This document shows, one piece after another, positions 34,246-42,755 of a stretch of DNA of 64,000 nucleotides; position 1 is the first letter of the stretch, and every line of letters begins with the position of its first letter. Origin of the DNA: Chitinophagales bacterium (GTDB lineage: Bacteria; Bacteroidota; Bacteroidia; Chitinophagales; Saprospiraceae); NCBI GenBank assembly GCA_013299105.1, contig JAAFJY010000034.1, positions 1-64,000 on the forward strand. Direction: 5' to 3'. The translations under genes and the position numbers were made by a program. The notes below the pieces were generated by a model, which saw only the letters and a program-made list of their open reading frames with translations, was not told where the DNA came from and ran no database searches.

Positions 34246-35013
34246 ATGCAAGCCAAACTAGACGCCTTTGCCCGCCTGCTGGGCATCATGGACGACCTGC
34301 GGGAAAAATGTCCCTGGGACCGCAAGCAAACCTTTCAAACGCTGCGCAACCTGACCATTGAGGAAACTTACGAGCTGGCTGATGCCATCCTGGAAGGAGA
34401 CATCGAAGGCATCAAGGAAGAAATTGGCGACTTGCTTTTGCACATGGTTTTTTATGCCAAACTCGGCTCTGAAACGGGTGATTTCGACATCGCCGACGCC
34501 CTGAATGCAGTGTCAGACAAACTCATCAAGCGCCACCCGCACATCTATGGCGATGTGGTGGTCGAAAACGAAGAGGACGTCAAGAAAAACTGGGAACAAA
34601 TCAAACTCCAGGAAGGGAAAAAATCGGTCTTGGCCGGGGTGCCCAAGTCCCTGCCTGCGATGGTCAAAGCCTATCGCATGCAAGAAAAAACCAAACAAGT
34701 GGGTTTTGAATGGGAAAATGCCGAACAGGTTTGGGACAAAGTCGAGGAGGAAATTCAGGAGTTCAAGGAGACCATCCAACTGGACATGAGCCAGGAGAAA
34801 CGGGAAGAAGAATTCGGCGATGTGCTTTTTTCCATGATCAATTACGCCCGTTTCATCAACATTGATCCTGAAACTGCTCTGGAGCGCGTCAACAATAAGT
34901 TCAAAAAACGGTTTGAATACATAGAAGCACAGGCCCCCCGCGACTTGCGCGACATGAGCCTGGCCGAAATGGACCAATTATGGGAAGAAGCCAAACAAAA
35001 ACTGAAGCCATAA
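34246..35013 (+). CDS. mazG: Nucleoside triphosphate pyrophosphohydrolase MazG
   Basis: MazG hydrolyses non-canonical and canonical NTPs to NMP and pyrophosphate, cleaning the nucleotide pool. The 255-aa product holds two MazG helical domains. The first (about 15-125) carries LREKCPWDRKQTFQTLRNLTIEETYELADAI and EEIGDLLLHMVFYA, with the EExxE and ExxD metal motifs. The second (about 160-235) carries KVEEEIQEFKETI and EEFGDVLFSMINYAR. Length and layout are standard. It has its own promoter and is followed by the bifunctional nuclease gene. Confidence 0.95.
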   Translation: MQAKLDAFARLLGIMDDLREKCPWDRKQTFQTLRNLTIEETYELADAILEGDIEGIKEEIGDLLLHMVFYAKLGSETGDFDIADALNAVSDKLIKRHPHIYGDVVVENEEDVKKNWEQIKLQEGKKSVLAGVPKSLPAMVKAYRMQEKTKQVGFEWENAEQVWDKVEEEIQEFKETIQLDMSQEKREEEFGDVLFSMINYARFINIDPETALERVNNKFKKRFEYIEAQAPRDLRDMSLAEMDQLWEEAKQKLKP

Positions 35014-35059
35014 TCCATGAACAAGTGCCAAAGCATTTGGTAAATTCCCGATTTAAACT

Positions 35060-35067
35060 TACCTTTG
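35060..35067 (+). promoter_or_regulatory. -7 box before the bifunctional nuclease gene
   Basis: TACCTTTG fits TAnnTTTG. It overlaps an upstream possible start (35065), so translation should begin at the later ATG 35137. Confidence 0.55.
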
Positions 35068-35136
35068 CGCCGCTTTTTTGGCGAGCAGAGGATCAGCTCA
35101 AACCCTTGTCCCAATCAGCTCCGATTTAGCCTGATT

Positions 35137-35769
35137 ATGAAAAAAATCGAACTCGACATAGTAGCCCTTTCTCACAGCGTCACTCAAACGCATAATTATG
35201 CCGTGGTGTTGGGAGAAAAAAGAGGCCCCAGGCGTTTGCCCATCGTCATTGGCAGCTTTGAAGCCCAAGCCATTGCCGTAGCGATGGAGCGCATGACGCC
35301 CAACCGCCCCTTGACCCATGACCTGTTGAAAAACTCACTCGATGCCTTCAACATCAAGCTCAAGGAAATCTTGATCAACAACTTGCTGGATGGTATTTTT
35401 TACGCCCGTCTGGTATGTGAACAGAATGGTGAGTTGGTGGAAGTAGACTCTCGTACTTCTGATGCCCTGGCAATGGCCGTTCGTTTTTCCTGCCCGATTT
35501 TTACTTACGAGTTCATCCTCGATGCTGCTGGCGTAGTTTTGGAAGAAAGTAGCCTCGGTGACATCAGCAACGAAGACGAGGACGACGAAGACCTCGATGA
35601 TGATCTTCTCGCGCATGGTATACCTAGTACGGGTGCGAATCCATTGGCTTCTTACTCCACAGAGCAGTTGAGCAAAATGCTTGACGAAGTTTTGGACGAG
35701 GAGAACTACGAGAAAGCGGCTAAAATCCGCGATGAAATCGAGCGCCGCAAGGATCGCAGAAACGACTAA
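35137..35769 (+). CDS. Bifunctional nuclease family protein with UVR motif
   Basis: DUF151/BFN family; the plant relative has RNase and DNase activity. The 210-aa product shows the BFN domain (about 1-130): MKKIELDIVALSHSVTQTHNY, VLGEKRGPRRLPIVIGSFEAQAIA, RPLTHDLLKNSL and VDSRTSDALAMAVRFSCPIF. An acidic linker follows (EDEDDEDLDDD), then a C-terminal UvrB/UvrC-type motif (EQLSKMLDEVLDEENYEKAA). This BFN plus UVR layout is common in Bacteroidota. The start is placed after the -7 box at 35060. A strong terminator follows. Confidence 0.9.
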   Translation: MKKIELDIVALSHSVTQTHNYAVVLGEKRGPRRLPIVIGSFEAQAIAVAMERMTPNRPLTHDLLKNSLDAFNIKLKEILINNLLDGIFYARLVCEQNGELVEVDSRTSDALAMAVRFSCPIFTYEFILDAAGVVLEESSLGDISNEDEDDEDLDDDLLAHGIPSTGANPLASYSTEQLSKMLDEVLDEENYEKAAKIRDEIERRKDRRND

Positions 35770-35792
35770 AATATTGATCCCCAATCAAAAAA

Positions 35793-35833
35793 GGGCTGCA
35801 AGTACTTCCAAAAAACTTGCAGCCCTTTTTTTT
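35793..35833 (+). terminator. Intrinsic terminator of the bifunctional nuclease gene
   Basis: GGGCTGCAAGT / ACTTGCAGCCC, an 11-bp perfect stem, followed by eight T. A preceding A run makes it bidirectional. Confidence 0.9.
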
Positions 35834-35846
35834 ATCACACCCGTCC

Positions 35847-36093
35847 TATACTCCTCCACTTCTGATTTTGTACAAACCCAAATTTATTTTCTAATGCCAC
35901 CGCTACGCGGTTAGGAAATGACTGGTCCCACACTTTTCTACCACAATGTCACCGCTACGCGGTTTTTTTTGCGGAAAAAGCCCGTAGGGCTGGCATTGTG
36001 GTAGAAAAGGCAAGCAAAGTTTCTTCAAAATGGCGTAGCCATGACATTAGAACATTAGATTGAAATGCTCAATACCTTTTGTGGTTTAGTATA
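35847..36093 (+). repeat. TATACT...CCAC-ended repeat, copy 2
   Basis: 247 bp with the ends TATACTCCTCCAC and GTGGTTTAGTATA. The core holds CACCGCTACGCGG words and a perfect 16-bp inverted repeat, CTTTTCTACCACAATG (about 35934-35949) with CATTGTGGTAGAAAAG (about 35994-36009). Confidence 0.7.
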
Positions 36094-36158
36094 ATTACAA
36101 GTTGACGAGGAATGTCAGTCCGAGACCAGGCACTCGCAGACGCCCAATTGGAGTCCCT

Positions 36159-36222
36159 TCTTTTCAACGCTTCAACTTTTCAACGCTTCAACTTTTCAAC
36201 GCTTCAACTTTTTCAATTCCAT
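36159..36222 (+). repeat. CAAC-type border tract before the Asp-box protein gene
   Basis: The longest tract in the window: about seven 8-bp units of TTTTCAACGCTTCAAC type, some 50 bp before the ATG at 36274. Confidence 0.75.
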
Positions 36223-36273
36223 TCTTTTTACCATCTTACCCAAACTTTCTTGTCACCTAACCATACCACATTC

Positions 36274-39200
36274 ATGCAGACTTACTTTCGTACCCTGGCC
36301 TTAGTTTTGCTGCTCGTGCCAGCCAGCGCCTGGAGCCAAAAAAAAGCAGCAACGCCTGCTCCCACGCCTGTTGCACCCAAAACTGAAACTAAAAAGCACT
36401 ACCTGGACGATGTTTCGCTGGGTGGTTTAAAATTCCGGGCGGTGGGTCCGGCGCTCACTTCTGGGCGGGTGGTCGATTTTGCGGTCCATCCTCAGCGCAA
36501 AAGCACCTATTACGTAGCTGTTGCCTGTGGTGGGGTTTGGAAAACCATAAACAATGGCACCACTTTTGAGCCTATTTTTGACCAGCAGCCCAGTTTTTCA
36601 GTCGGCTGCCTGGCCCTGGACCCGCAAAACCCCAACGTACTGTGGGTGGGCACGGGTGAAAACAACAACCAGCGATCTGTGGCCTATGGCGACGGCGTCT
36701 ACAAATCAGAAGACGGCGGCAAGTCTTTTAAAAACATGGGCCTGAAGAACTCCGAGCACATTGGCAAAATCGTCATCGACCCCACCAATTCCGATGTGGT
36801 TTATGTAGCTGCCCTTGGTCCACTTTGGGCACCTGGTGGGGAGCGCGGGGTGTACAAAACCACCGACGGCGGCAAAACCTGGAACCTGGTTTTGAACATT
36901 GACGAGCACACTGGCGTAAATGACATCATCATGGATCCGCGCAATCCCAACCTGCTCTACGCCTCCACCCACCAACGCCGTCGGCATGTGTTCACTTACG
37001 TGAGCGGGGGGCCTGGCAGTACCATTTACCGCAGCAAGGACGCGGGGAAAAGCTGGGAAAAAGCTGAAAACGGCCTGCCTAGCGTCGACAAAGGCCGCAT
37101 TGGGCTCGCCATTTCTCCCGCCAATCCTGAATACCTTTATGCCATTGTGGAGGCTGCTCAAGGACAGGGTGGTTTTTACCGCTCAATGGACCGGGGAGCA
37201 AGCTGGGAAAAACGCAGCGGCCACAGCACTTCGGGCAATTACTACTGCGAAATTGTGCCTCATCCACAGAATCCCGACATCATTTACAGCGTGGACACCT
37301 ATTTCCAATGGAGCGAAGATGGCGGAAAAACCTTCAAAATACTGGGTGAGCAGTACAAACACGTAGACAACCACTGCATCTGGATTGACCCCAGCGACGC
37401 CACCCATTACTTGGTAGGCTGCGATGGCGGCATTTACGAGTCATTTGACGCGGCCAAAACCTGGAATTACAAGTCCAACCTCTCGATCACCCAGTTTTAT
37501 AAGGTTGAAGTGGACAACAGCAAACCCTTTTATTACATCTACGGCGGCACCCAAGACAATTTCAGCCTCGGCGGCCCTTCGCGTACCCGCAGCGCCAATG
37601 GAATCACCAATGCCGATTGGTTTGTAACCCAGGGCGGCGATGGTTTTGAGTCGCAGATCGACCCCGACAATCCCAACATCGTTTATGCCCAATCTCAATA
37701 CGGTGGTTTGACCCGCTACGATCGCGCAAGTGGCGAAAACCTAGGCATCCAACCGCAGCCTGCCAAAGGCGAAGCTTCCTTCCGCTGGAACTGGGATGCC
37801 CCCTTGGCTACCTCCAAGCACAAACCCGGTCGCTTGTACTTCGCAGCCAACAAACTTTTCCGCAGCGATGACCGAGGCAGCTCCTGGACGACCATCAGCC
37901 CTGACTTGAGCCGACAGATTGACCGCAACACCCTGGAAGTGATGGGCAAAGTGCAAAGCATCGACGCAGTGGCCAAAAACGAATCGGCTTCGCAATACGG
38001 CAACATCACGGCTTTTGCTGAAAGCCCCAAAAACGCCGAAGTTTTGTACGTGGGCACCGACGATGGCCTCATCCAAGTCAGCATGAACGGCGGACAAACC
38101 TGGACCAAAGTGGACGTGGACCAACTGCCCGGCGCACCCAAACGCACCTTTGTCAACCACATTTTTGCCTCCAACCACGACCAAAACACCGCTTACGCCT
38201 GCCTCAACCACCACAAGTACGGTGACTTCAAGCCCTACGTTTACCGCACCCAAGACGGTGGCAAAAGCTGGACCAATATTGCTAACAACCTGCCCGAACG
38301 TGGCACGGCCTATTGCTTGGTGGAAGACCACATGGACCGCGACTTACTATTTGTGGGAACCGAATTTTCTTGTTACGTCAGTGTGGATGCTGGGAAGTTT
38401 TGGAAAAAACTCAATGCCGGACTACCGCCCATCAGCATCAAAGACATGGCCATCCAGCAGCGCGAAAACGACTTGGTGCTGGCTACTTTTGGCCGTGGTT
38501 TTTATGTTTTGGACGATTATTCACCCTTGCGTCAGCTCAAGGAAGAACAACTCAGCGCCGAAGCCAAAATTTTCCCGGTCAAGGATGCTTTGTTGTTTGT
38601 GGAAAGTATGCCCTTGGGTGTACGCGGAAATGGTTTCATGGGGCACAACTATTTCAGCACGCCCAACCCAGCAGTAGGCGCTACTTTTACCTATTTCGTC
38701 AAGGAAGCCTACAAAACCAAATTGGATCAACGCCGCGAAATGGAGAAGGAAAAACTGAAAAAAAGCGAGGCGATTCGTTATCCGACCCTGGAAGAGCTGG
38801 AAGCTGAGGGGAAAGAAGAGGCTCCTTATCTCTTGTTTTCAATCAAAGACCAGGCCGGCAATGTGATCCGCAACCTAAAAACGGGCTTGAGCAAAGGAGT
38901 ACAACGCATCGTTTGGGATGGTCGCCTGCCTTCGGTACGGCCAACCAATCTTGCATCTTCCAGTTTTGACAATGTTTTTGAAAGCCCCGACCGTGGAATC
39001 ATGGCCCTGCCGGGTACTTATACCGTAAGTCTTTCGCGCAGTACCAATGGTGAGTTGAAAGAAGTAGGCGCTCCACAGACCTTCATGCTGAAAACACTGG
39101 GCGGCGAAACCCTCCCCGCTGGGGATCGCAACGCCTTGGTCAATTTCCAAAAAGAAGCCCAGGAACTGCAAAGACAAGTGTCGGGTGCCGGAAATATGCT

Positions 39201-39588
39201 TGGTGAATTGCGCAACAAAGCCCAGCACATGCGGCAGGCGATTTTGGCCACACCTGCTTTGCCCAATGGCCTGATCCAGGATTTGCAAAAAATTGAGCGC
39301 AAAATTGACGAACTGAGCGCCAACTTGTACGGCAATCGCTACGCCAGCCGCGTGGACAAAGACCTACCCCCTGGTCCAGCTTCTCGCCTGGGCCAAGTAG
39401 CTTATGAAATGTCCGAGTCCACTTCCACCCCTTCTCAAAGTCACCGCGATGCCATCAAAATGGCTACGGAGGAGTGCAAGCCGATCATGCAGGCACTGCA
39501 AGGTCTGGCCAATGGCCCGATCAAGGAACTGGAACAAAAATTGGAACTGGCCAAAGCGCCTTATACGCCTGGGAGGACGGGTAATTGA
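36274..39588 (+). CDS. Secreted Asp-box beta-propeller protein (VPS10/sortilin-like, glycosyl hydrolase-like)
   Basis: A 1104-aa exported protein of the family often labelled glycosyl hydrolase with BNR repeats. Signal peptide is residues 1-22 (LALVLLLVPASAWSQ). At least nine Asp-box motifs of the S/T-x-D-x-G-x-S/T-W/F type are spread over about residues 140-720 (SEDGGKSF, TTDGGKTW, SKDAGKSW, SMDRGASW, SDDRGSSW, SMNGGQTW and others), building a sortilin-like ten-bladed propeller. The C-terminal 300 residues are a separate domain with helices (LDQRREMEKEKLKKSE) and a beta sandwich. True hydrolase activity is doubtful. The start at 36274 begins the signal peptide. It is monocistronic. Confidence 0.9.
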   Translation: MQTYFRTLALVLLLVPASAWSQKKAATPAPTPVAPKTETKKHYLDDVSLGGLKFRAVGPALTSGRVVDFAVHPQRKSTYYVAVACGGVWKTINNGTTFEPIFDQQPSFSVGCLALDPQNPNVLWVGTGENNNQRSVAYGDGVYKSEDGGKSFKNMGLKNSEHIGKIVIDPTNSDVVYVAALGPLWAPGGERGVYKTTDGGKTWNLVLNIDEHTGVNDIIMDPRNPNLLYASTHQRRRHVFTYVSGGPGSTIYRSKDAGKSWEKAENGLPSVDKGRIGLAISPANPEYLYAIVEAAQGQGGFYRSMDRGASWEKRSGHSTSGNYYCEIVPHPQNPDIIYSVDTYFQWSEDGGKTFKILGEQYKHVDNHCIWIDPSDATHYLVGCDGGIYESFDAAKTWNYKSNLSITQFYKVEVDNSKPFYYIYGGTQDNFSLGGPSRTRSANGITNADWFVTQGGDGFESQIDPDNPNIVYAQSQYGGLTRYDRASGENLGIQPQPAKGEASFRWNWDAPLATSKHKPGRLYFAANKLFRSDDRGSSWTTISPDLSRQIDRNTLEVMGKVQSIDAVAKNESASQYGNITAFAESPKNAEVLYVGTDDGLIQVSMNGGQTWTKVDVDQLPGAPKRTFVNHIFASNHDQNTAYACLNHHKYGDFKPYVYRTQDGGKSWTNIANNLPERGTAYCLVEDHMDRDLLFVGTEFSCYVSVDAGKFWKKLNAGLPPISIKDMAIQQRENDLVLATFGRGFYVLDDYSPLRQLKEEQLSAEAKIFPVKDALLFVESMPLGVRGNGFMGHNYFSTPNPAVGATFTYFVKEAYKTKLDQRREMEKEKLKKSEAIRYPTLEELEAEGKEEAPYLLFSIKDQAGNVIRNLKTGLSKGVQRIVWDGRLPSVRPTNLASSSFDNVFESPDRGIMALPGTYTVSLSRSTNGELKEVGAPQTFMLKTLGGETLPAGDRNALVNFQKEAQELQRQVSGAGNMLGELRNKAQHMRQAILATPALPNGLIQDLQKIERKIDELSANLYGNRYASRVDKDLPPGPASRLGQVAYEMSESTSTPSQSHRDAIKMATEECKPIMQALQGLANGPIKELEQKLELAKAPYTPGRTGN

Positions 39589-39607
39589 GGGACTGAATAA
39601 AAAAGCG

Positions 39608-39655
39608 CGTTTACGTTTACCAAACTTTTGAAGTTTAGCAAACGTGAAGGTGCTT
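39608..39655 (+). terminator. Hairpin terminator shared with 50.45 kb
   Basis: ACGTTTACCAAACTT / AAGTTTAGCAAACGT with loop TTG, followed by GCTTTTT, between two convergent genes. The same hairpin in reverse orientation stands at 50455-50488. Confidence 0.65.
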
Positions 39656-39657
39656 TT

Positions 39658-40587
39658 TCACAACCCTATTTTCACCCAATAAATCCTACCTAAGCCATTG
39701 CTGTATTGCTGAAAGTGTGTTTTGAGCGCTTCCACAGTTTGGGGTGTTTCAAACGCCTTCGCTACCTCGCTGCGCTCGCTGCTGAAATACAAAGTTTGGC
39801 TGACCGCATCGTAAAAAGGGCAATAATCCAGTTTTTTGGAATTGATTTTTGACCCTAGGTGCCGAGCTTTTTGCCAGGTCCCATCGGCATTTTTTCGGCA
39901 GATGTACAAATCGCTGCCACCCAGGTCGTCTTTGCGGCCATAGGAGCTGAAAATGATCAGCGATTCATCGGGCGACACATAGGCGTTGTACTCGTAAGTG
40001 GGCGAATTGATGGAATCACTGAGGGCTACGGCAGTTTGATAAGCGCCATTTTCCCATTTGCTGTAAAAAATATCCTCTTTGCGGCTGGCATCGCTGGAAA
40101 AGCGGGTGAAATAAAGGTGTCCGGCATTGGTGACGGCGGGATAGTATTCGTCGGCGTCGGTATTGAGTGTTTTCCCGGTGTGGATGGGTGCGGACCAGAC
40201 CGATTGCCAGTTTTTGCGTTCCACGTACCAGATGTCTACATCTTTGGGCTGCTCTTTGGCCTGGATTGGTCGGGCCGAAGCATAATATAAGCGCAAACCA
40301 TCGGGTGACAAAAAGGGCTCCAAATCACGGTATTGCCCGCTGAAGCTCGCTACCTGGGGTGCGGACCAGGTTTTTCCTGCTTTTTTGAGGCATAAAATAG
40401 CTGAGAAATCCTGCTTGGGGCTCTGCCAGGTAAAGTACAATTCCTGCCCATCGCTGCGCATGCTCAGGTCGCGGACATTGCCCAAAGGACCGAAAATATT
40501 GGGCAAAAAAGGCTTTACTTCTTGGGCTAAAATGGGGGAAATGATTAAACAAGTGAGGGCGATCAAGGCCAATGCTTTGGTTTTCAT
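39658..40587 (-). CDS. Secreted PD40 beta-propeller protein
   Basis: A 309-aa exported protein (signal MKTKALALIALTCLIISPILAQ) built of WD40-like PD40 repeats like those of TolB: LSMRSDGQELYFTWQS, FLSPDGLRLYYASAR, AVTNAGHLYFTRFSS, YVSPDESLIIFSSYG and YDAVSQTLYFSSERS. It probably folds as a six-bladed propeller in the periplasm or at the surface. Proteins of this kind in Bacteroidota often carry OmpA or peptidase domains as well; neither is present here. No ligand can be named. It stands alone, convergent with the Asp-box gene. Confidence 0.82.
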   Translation of the reverse strand: MKTKALALIALTCLIISPILAQEVKPFLPNIFGPLGNVRDLSMRSDGQELYFTWQSPKQDFSAILCLKKAGKTWSAPQVASFSGQYRDLEPFLSPDGLRLYYASARPIQAKEQPKDVDIWYVERKNWQSVWSAPIHTGKTLNTDADEYYPAVTNAGHLYFTRFSSDASRKEDIFYSKWENGAYQTAVALSDSINSPTYEYNAYVSPDESLIIFSSYGRKDDLGGSDLYICRKNADGTWQKARHLGSKINSKKLDYCPFYDAVSQTLYFSSERSEVAKAFETPQTVEALKTHFQQYSNGLGRIYWVKIGL

Positions 40588-40768
40588 ACTTGTGAAGTTG
40601 AGATGAGCAAGTCTTCACCACAAAAGTGCAAATGCGATTTTAGACCATTTTTATTTACCGATAGACGGTGGTGTTTTTTCGGTAAAAAACTAATTCGGTC
40701 CTTTGGTGGCTTTTTTGTTCAAAACCTGCTGGACCTTGGCTTACAAGGCCTATTTTACTCTTTCGGTC

Positions 40769-40850
40769 CGAATTTTCTAAAAAAATGCCTAATTTTTGCC
40801 TCGAATTTTCTAAAAATCATGCTTGCTTTTGCCCCGAATTTCCAAAACAG
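40769..40850 (+). repeat. 33-bp tandem repeat
   Basis: Units start with CGAATTTTCTAAAAA at 40769 and 40802, and a third partial unit (CGAATTTCCAAAA) at 40835. The period is exactly 33 bp, with degenerate interiors. It lies within a 378-bp gene-free region that shows nothing else. Confidence 0.6.
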
Positions 40851-40965
40851 CCCCCACCAAATAGTCCCCAAAAGTTAACATATATCAACCCTTCAGATAA
40901 AAGATTCTCGCCCAATGCTACGTTAAAGCTGCACTGAATTTGACCATACTTAAACCCACTATTCC

Positions 40966-41517
40966 ATGACCACACTATTGCAACGCTGGGCCACAGGTCG
41001 CAACGTTTTAATGCTTTTGGCTCTCGATTTTATTTTCATGTTGGGAGTTATGCCTGCTTTGCAAAAAAAGATGCAAAACCTCACAGGCCAGGCGTTTAAT
41101 CCCATTGATCTGAGTATGCCTTCTTGGGACAAAGCGGATGCCATGCGCAGCATAGAACCTTTGGGCGAGGCAGGGCGGCGTTTTTACCAAACCATTGAAT
41201 TGAGTGCGGACATCGTTTACCCACTGATTTATGGTTTCGCATTTGCCTTAGCGATTACTTTTTTGCTAGGCAAAATCAGTAAAGATCCTGGAGGCTTGCG
41301 CTACCTGGCTTTATTGCCGCTAGTGGGCATGTTTTTCGATTGGGTAGAAAATGGCTTTATTGTAGCTGCCATCCGTAGTTTCCCCAATATTTCTGAGAGT
41401 ACTGCCTCGATTGGGGGCTTGGCTACAATGGCCAAATGGGGCTTTGGAATACCAGGAATCTTGGTCACTGTTTTGTGTTTTTTGATCTGGTTGTTCAAGT
41501 TGATCCGCAAGAAGTAG
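40966..41517 (+). CDS. Polytopic membrane protein of unknown function
   Basis: A 183-aa integral membrane protein with four or five helices: about 13-32 (VLMLLALDFIFMLGVMPAL), 80-103 (IVYPLIYGFAFALAITFLLG), 112-135 (YLALLPLVGMFFDWVENGFIV) and 158-178 (IPGILVTVLCFLIWLF). The conserved-looking FFDWVENG inside a helix is reminiscent of a functional site. No family could be named. A strong terminator follows in the gap to mlaD. Confidence 0.65.
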   Translation: MTTLLQRWATGRNVLMLLALDFIFMLGVMPALQKKMQNLTGQAFNPIDLSMPSWDKADAMRSIEPLGEAGRRFYQTIELSADIVYPLIYGFAFALAITFLLGKISKDPGGLRYLALLPLVGMFFDWVENGFIVAAIRSFPNISESTASIGGLATMAKWGFGIPGILVTVLCFLIWLFKLIRKK

Positions 41518-41545
41518 GCTCTTCGACGCTGTTTCCACGAAATGA

Positions 41546-41588
41546 AGCGAGGGCTGTACAGCATCAAACTGCACAGCCCTCGCTTTTC
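41546..41588. terminator. Bidirectional terminator between convergent genes
   Basis: AGCGAGGGCTGT and ACAGCCCTCGCT form a 12-bp perfect stem (41546-41557 with 41573-41584), flanked by A and T runs. It serves both the membrane-protein gene and the minus-strand mlaD-like gene. Confidence 0.85.
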
Positions 41589-41605
41589 TCAGAAACAAAT
41601 CTTGT

Positions 41606-42640
41606 TTATTTCTTCTCCGCCGCGTCTTTGCGGTCGTAGCGCATCACACGTTTGCGGCCTTTCAGCGGGATGTAGCGGTATGGACGGGCCTTTAAGTCTT
41701 TCACCAAGGAATCACTGCGAGCACCCAAGGCGTCGATGCGGGTGTAGAGGCTGTCACTTTTCAACAATTTGCCCAATGAGCCTTTGCCTTCACCGATGTC
41801 GCTCATCAAGCCATTCACCGAGTTGAGCGATTGATCCGCCCTGGCCAGAGTGGCTTTGAGATTAGCAATAGTTTGGTTGACTTCAGTCATGGTTTGCTTT
41901 AGGTCGACGGCATTGAGCTGACCGCTGAACTTGTCGGCATTGTCGATGATGCTGTTGATCTTAGAATTGCTGGAGGCCAGGTTACCTGTGATGGTGTTCA
42001 TGTTTTTTAAGGAACCATTGATATTCCCCGAAGAGGCGGCCAGCAATTGATCCAACTGCGCAGTGGAAGATTCCAGGTTGCTCAAAGTCCCTTGCAGGTC
42101 ACGGAGGCTTGTGGCCATCGGGCTGTTGGGATCACCGTTGCCACTCAAGCTGTTGCTGATGGTATCGAGAATACCCTTTACCCCCAACTGAATCACCGAC
42201 ATGTAGTCCTCCAATTCTTCACGGGGAATGTTGGCTCCTAAAAAGCCTACTGAACCGGAAGTGAGGTATGAGCCCGGCTCCAAAATTCCGGTATTGGCGT
42301 CCATTGGCGGCAATACAAGACGTACACTCTTGGTGCCCATGAAGCCATTGGCAAAAATTTCGGCCTTCGTTCCTTTTGGCAATTGCAAGTCTTTGCGCAG
42401 GTCGAGCGTTACTTTTACTTTGCGGGTTTCCAGGTCTAAGTTTACTGCTGAAACAAAACCTACTGATACACCCTGGATCACTACCTCAGATGAGGTTTTG
42501 ATACTCAAAGCATTGGGGTATTCAACATAGTAGATATTGGAGCGACTAAACAAGTTCTTGCCTTTGATAAACTTGATTCCCCAAAAAGAAAGGGCGATGG
42601 CCACGATGGCCAACAAGGCAATTTTTATTTCGTTAGACAT
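41606..42640 (-). CDS. MlaD/MCE family lipid-transport protein
   Basis: Substrate-binding component of a Mla/MCE-type phospholipid transport system between the membranes. The 344-aa product has an N-terminal anchor helix (about 5-24, IALLAIVAIALSFWGIKFI), an MCE domain (about 35-115, VEYPNALSIKTSSEVVIQGVSVGFV with KGTKAEIFANGFMG) and a long C-terminal helical rod (about 150-320) that should form the hexameric barrel. MlaE/MlaF partners are not in the window. It follows the amidase gene by 115 bp in one direction, an arrangement usual in Bacteroidota. Confidence 0.92.
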   Translation of the reverse strand: MSNEIKIALLAIVAIALSFWGIKFIKGKNLFSRSNIYYVEYPNALSIKTSSEVVIQGVSVGFVSAVNLDLETRKVKVTLDLRKDLQLPKGTKAEIFANGFMGTKSVRLVLPPMDANTGILEPGSYLTSGSVGFLGANIPREELEDYMSVIQLGVKGILDTISNSLSGNGDPNSPMATSLRDLQGTLSNLESSTAQLDQLLAASSGNINGSLKNMNTITGNLASSNSKINSIIDNADKFSGQLNAVDLKQTMTEVNQTIANLKATLARADQSLNSVNGLMSDIGEGKGSLGKLLKSDSLYTRIDALGARSDSLVKDLKARPYRYIPLKGRKRVMRYDRKDAAEKK

Positions 42641-42755
42641 TTGATTGGTCTTTTAAAAGAGATCAAGGTGTTTTTCAATATTTTGACCAGCACCATATCT
42701 CACAGCGCCGCAAAGGTAGTGGATAAAATGATCCATTGGAAACATTAACCAGAAA

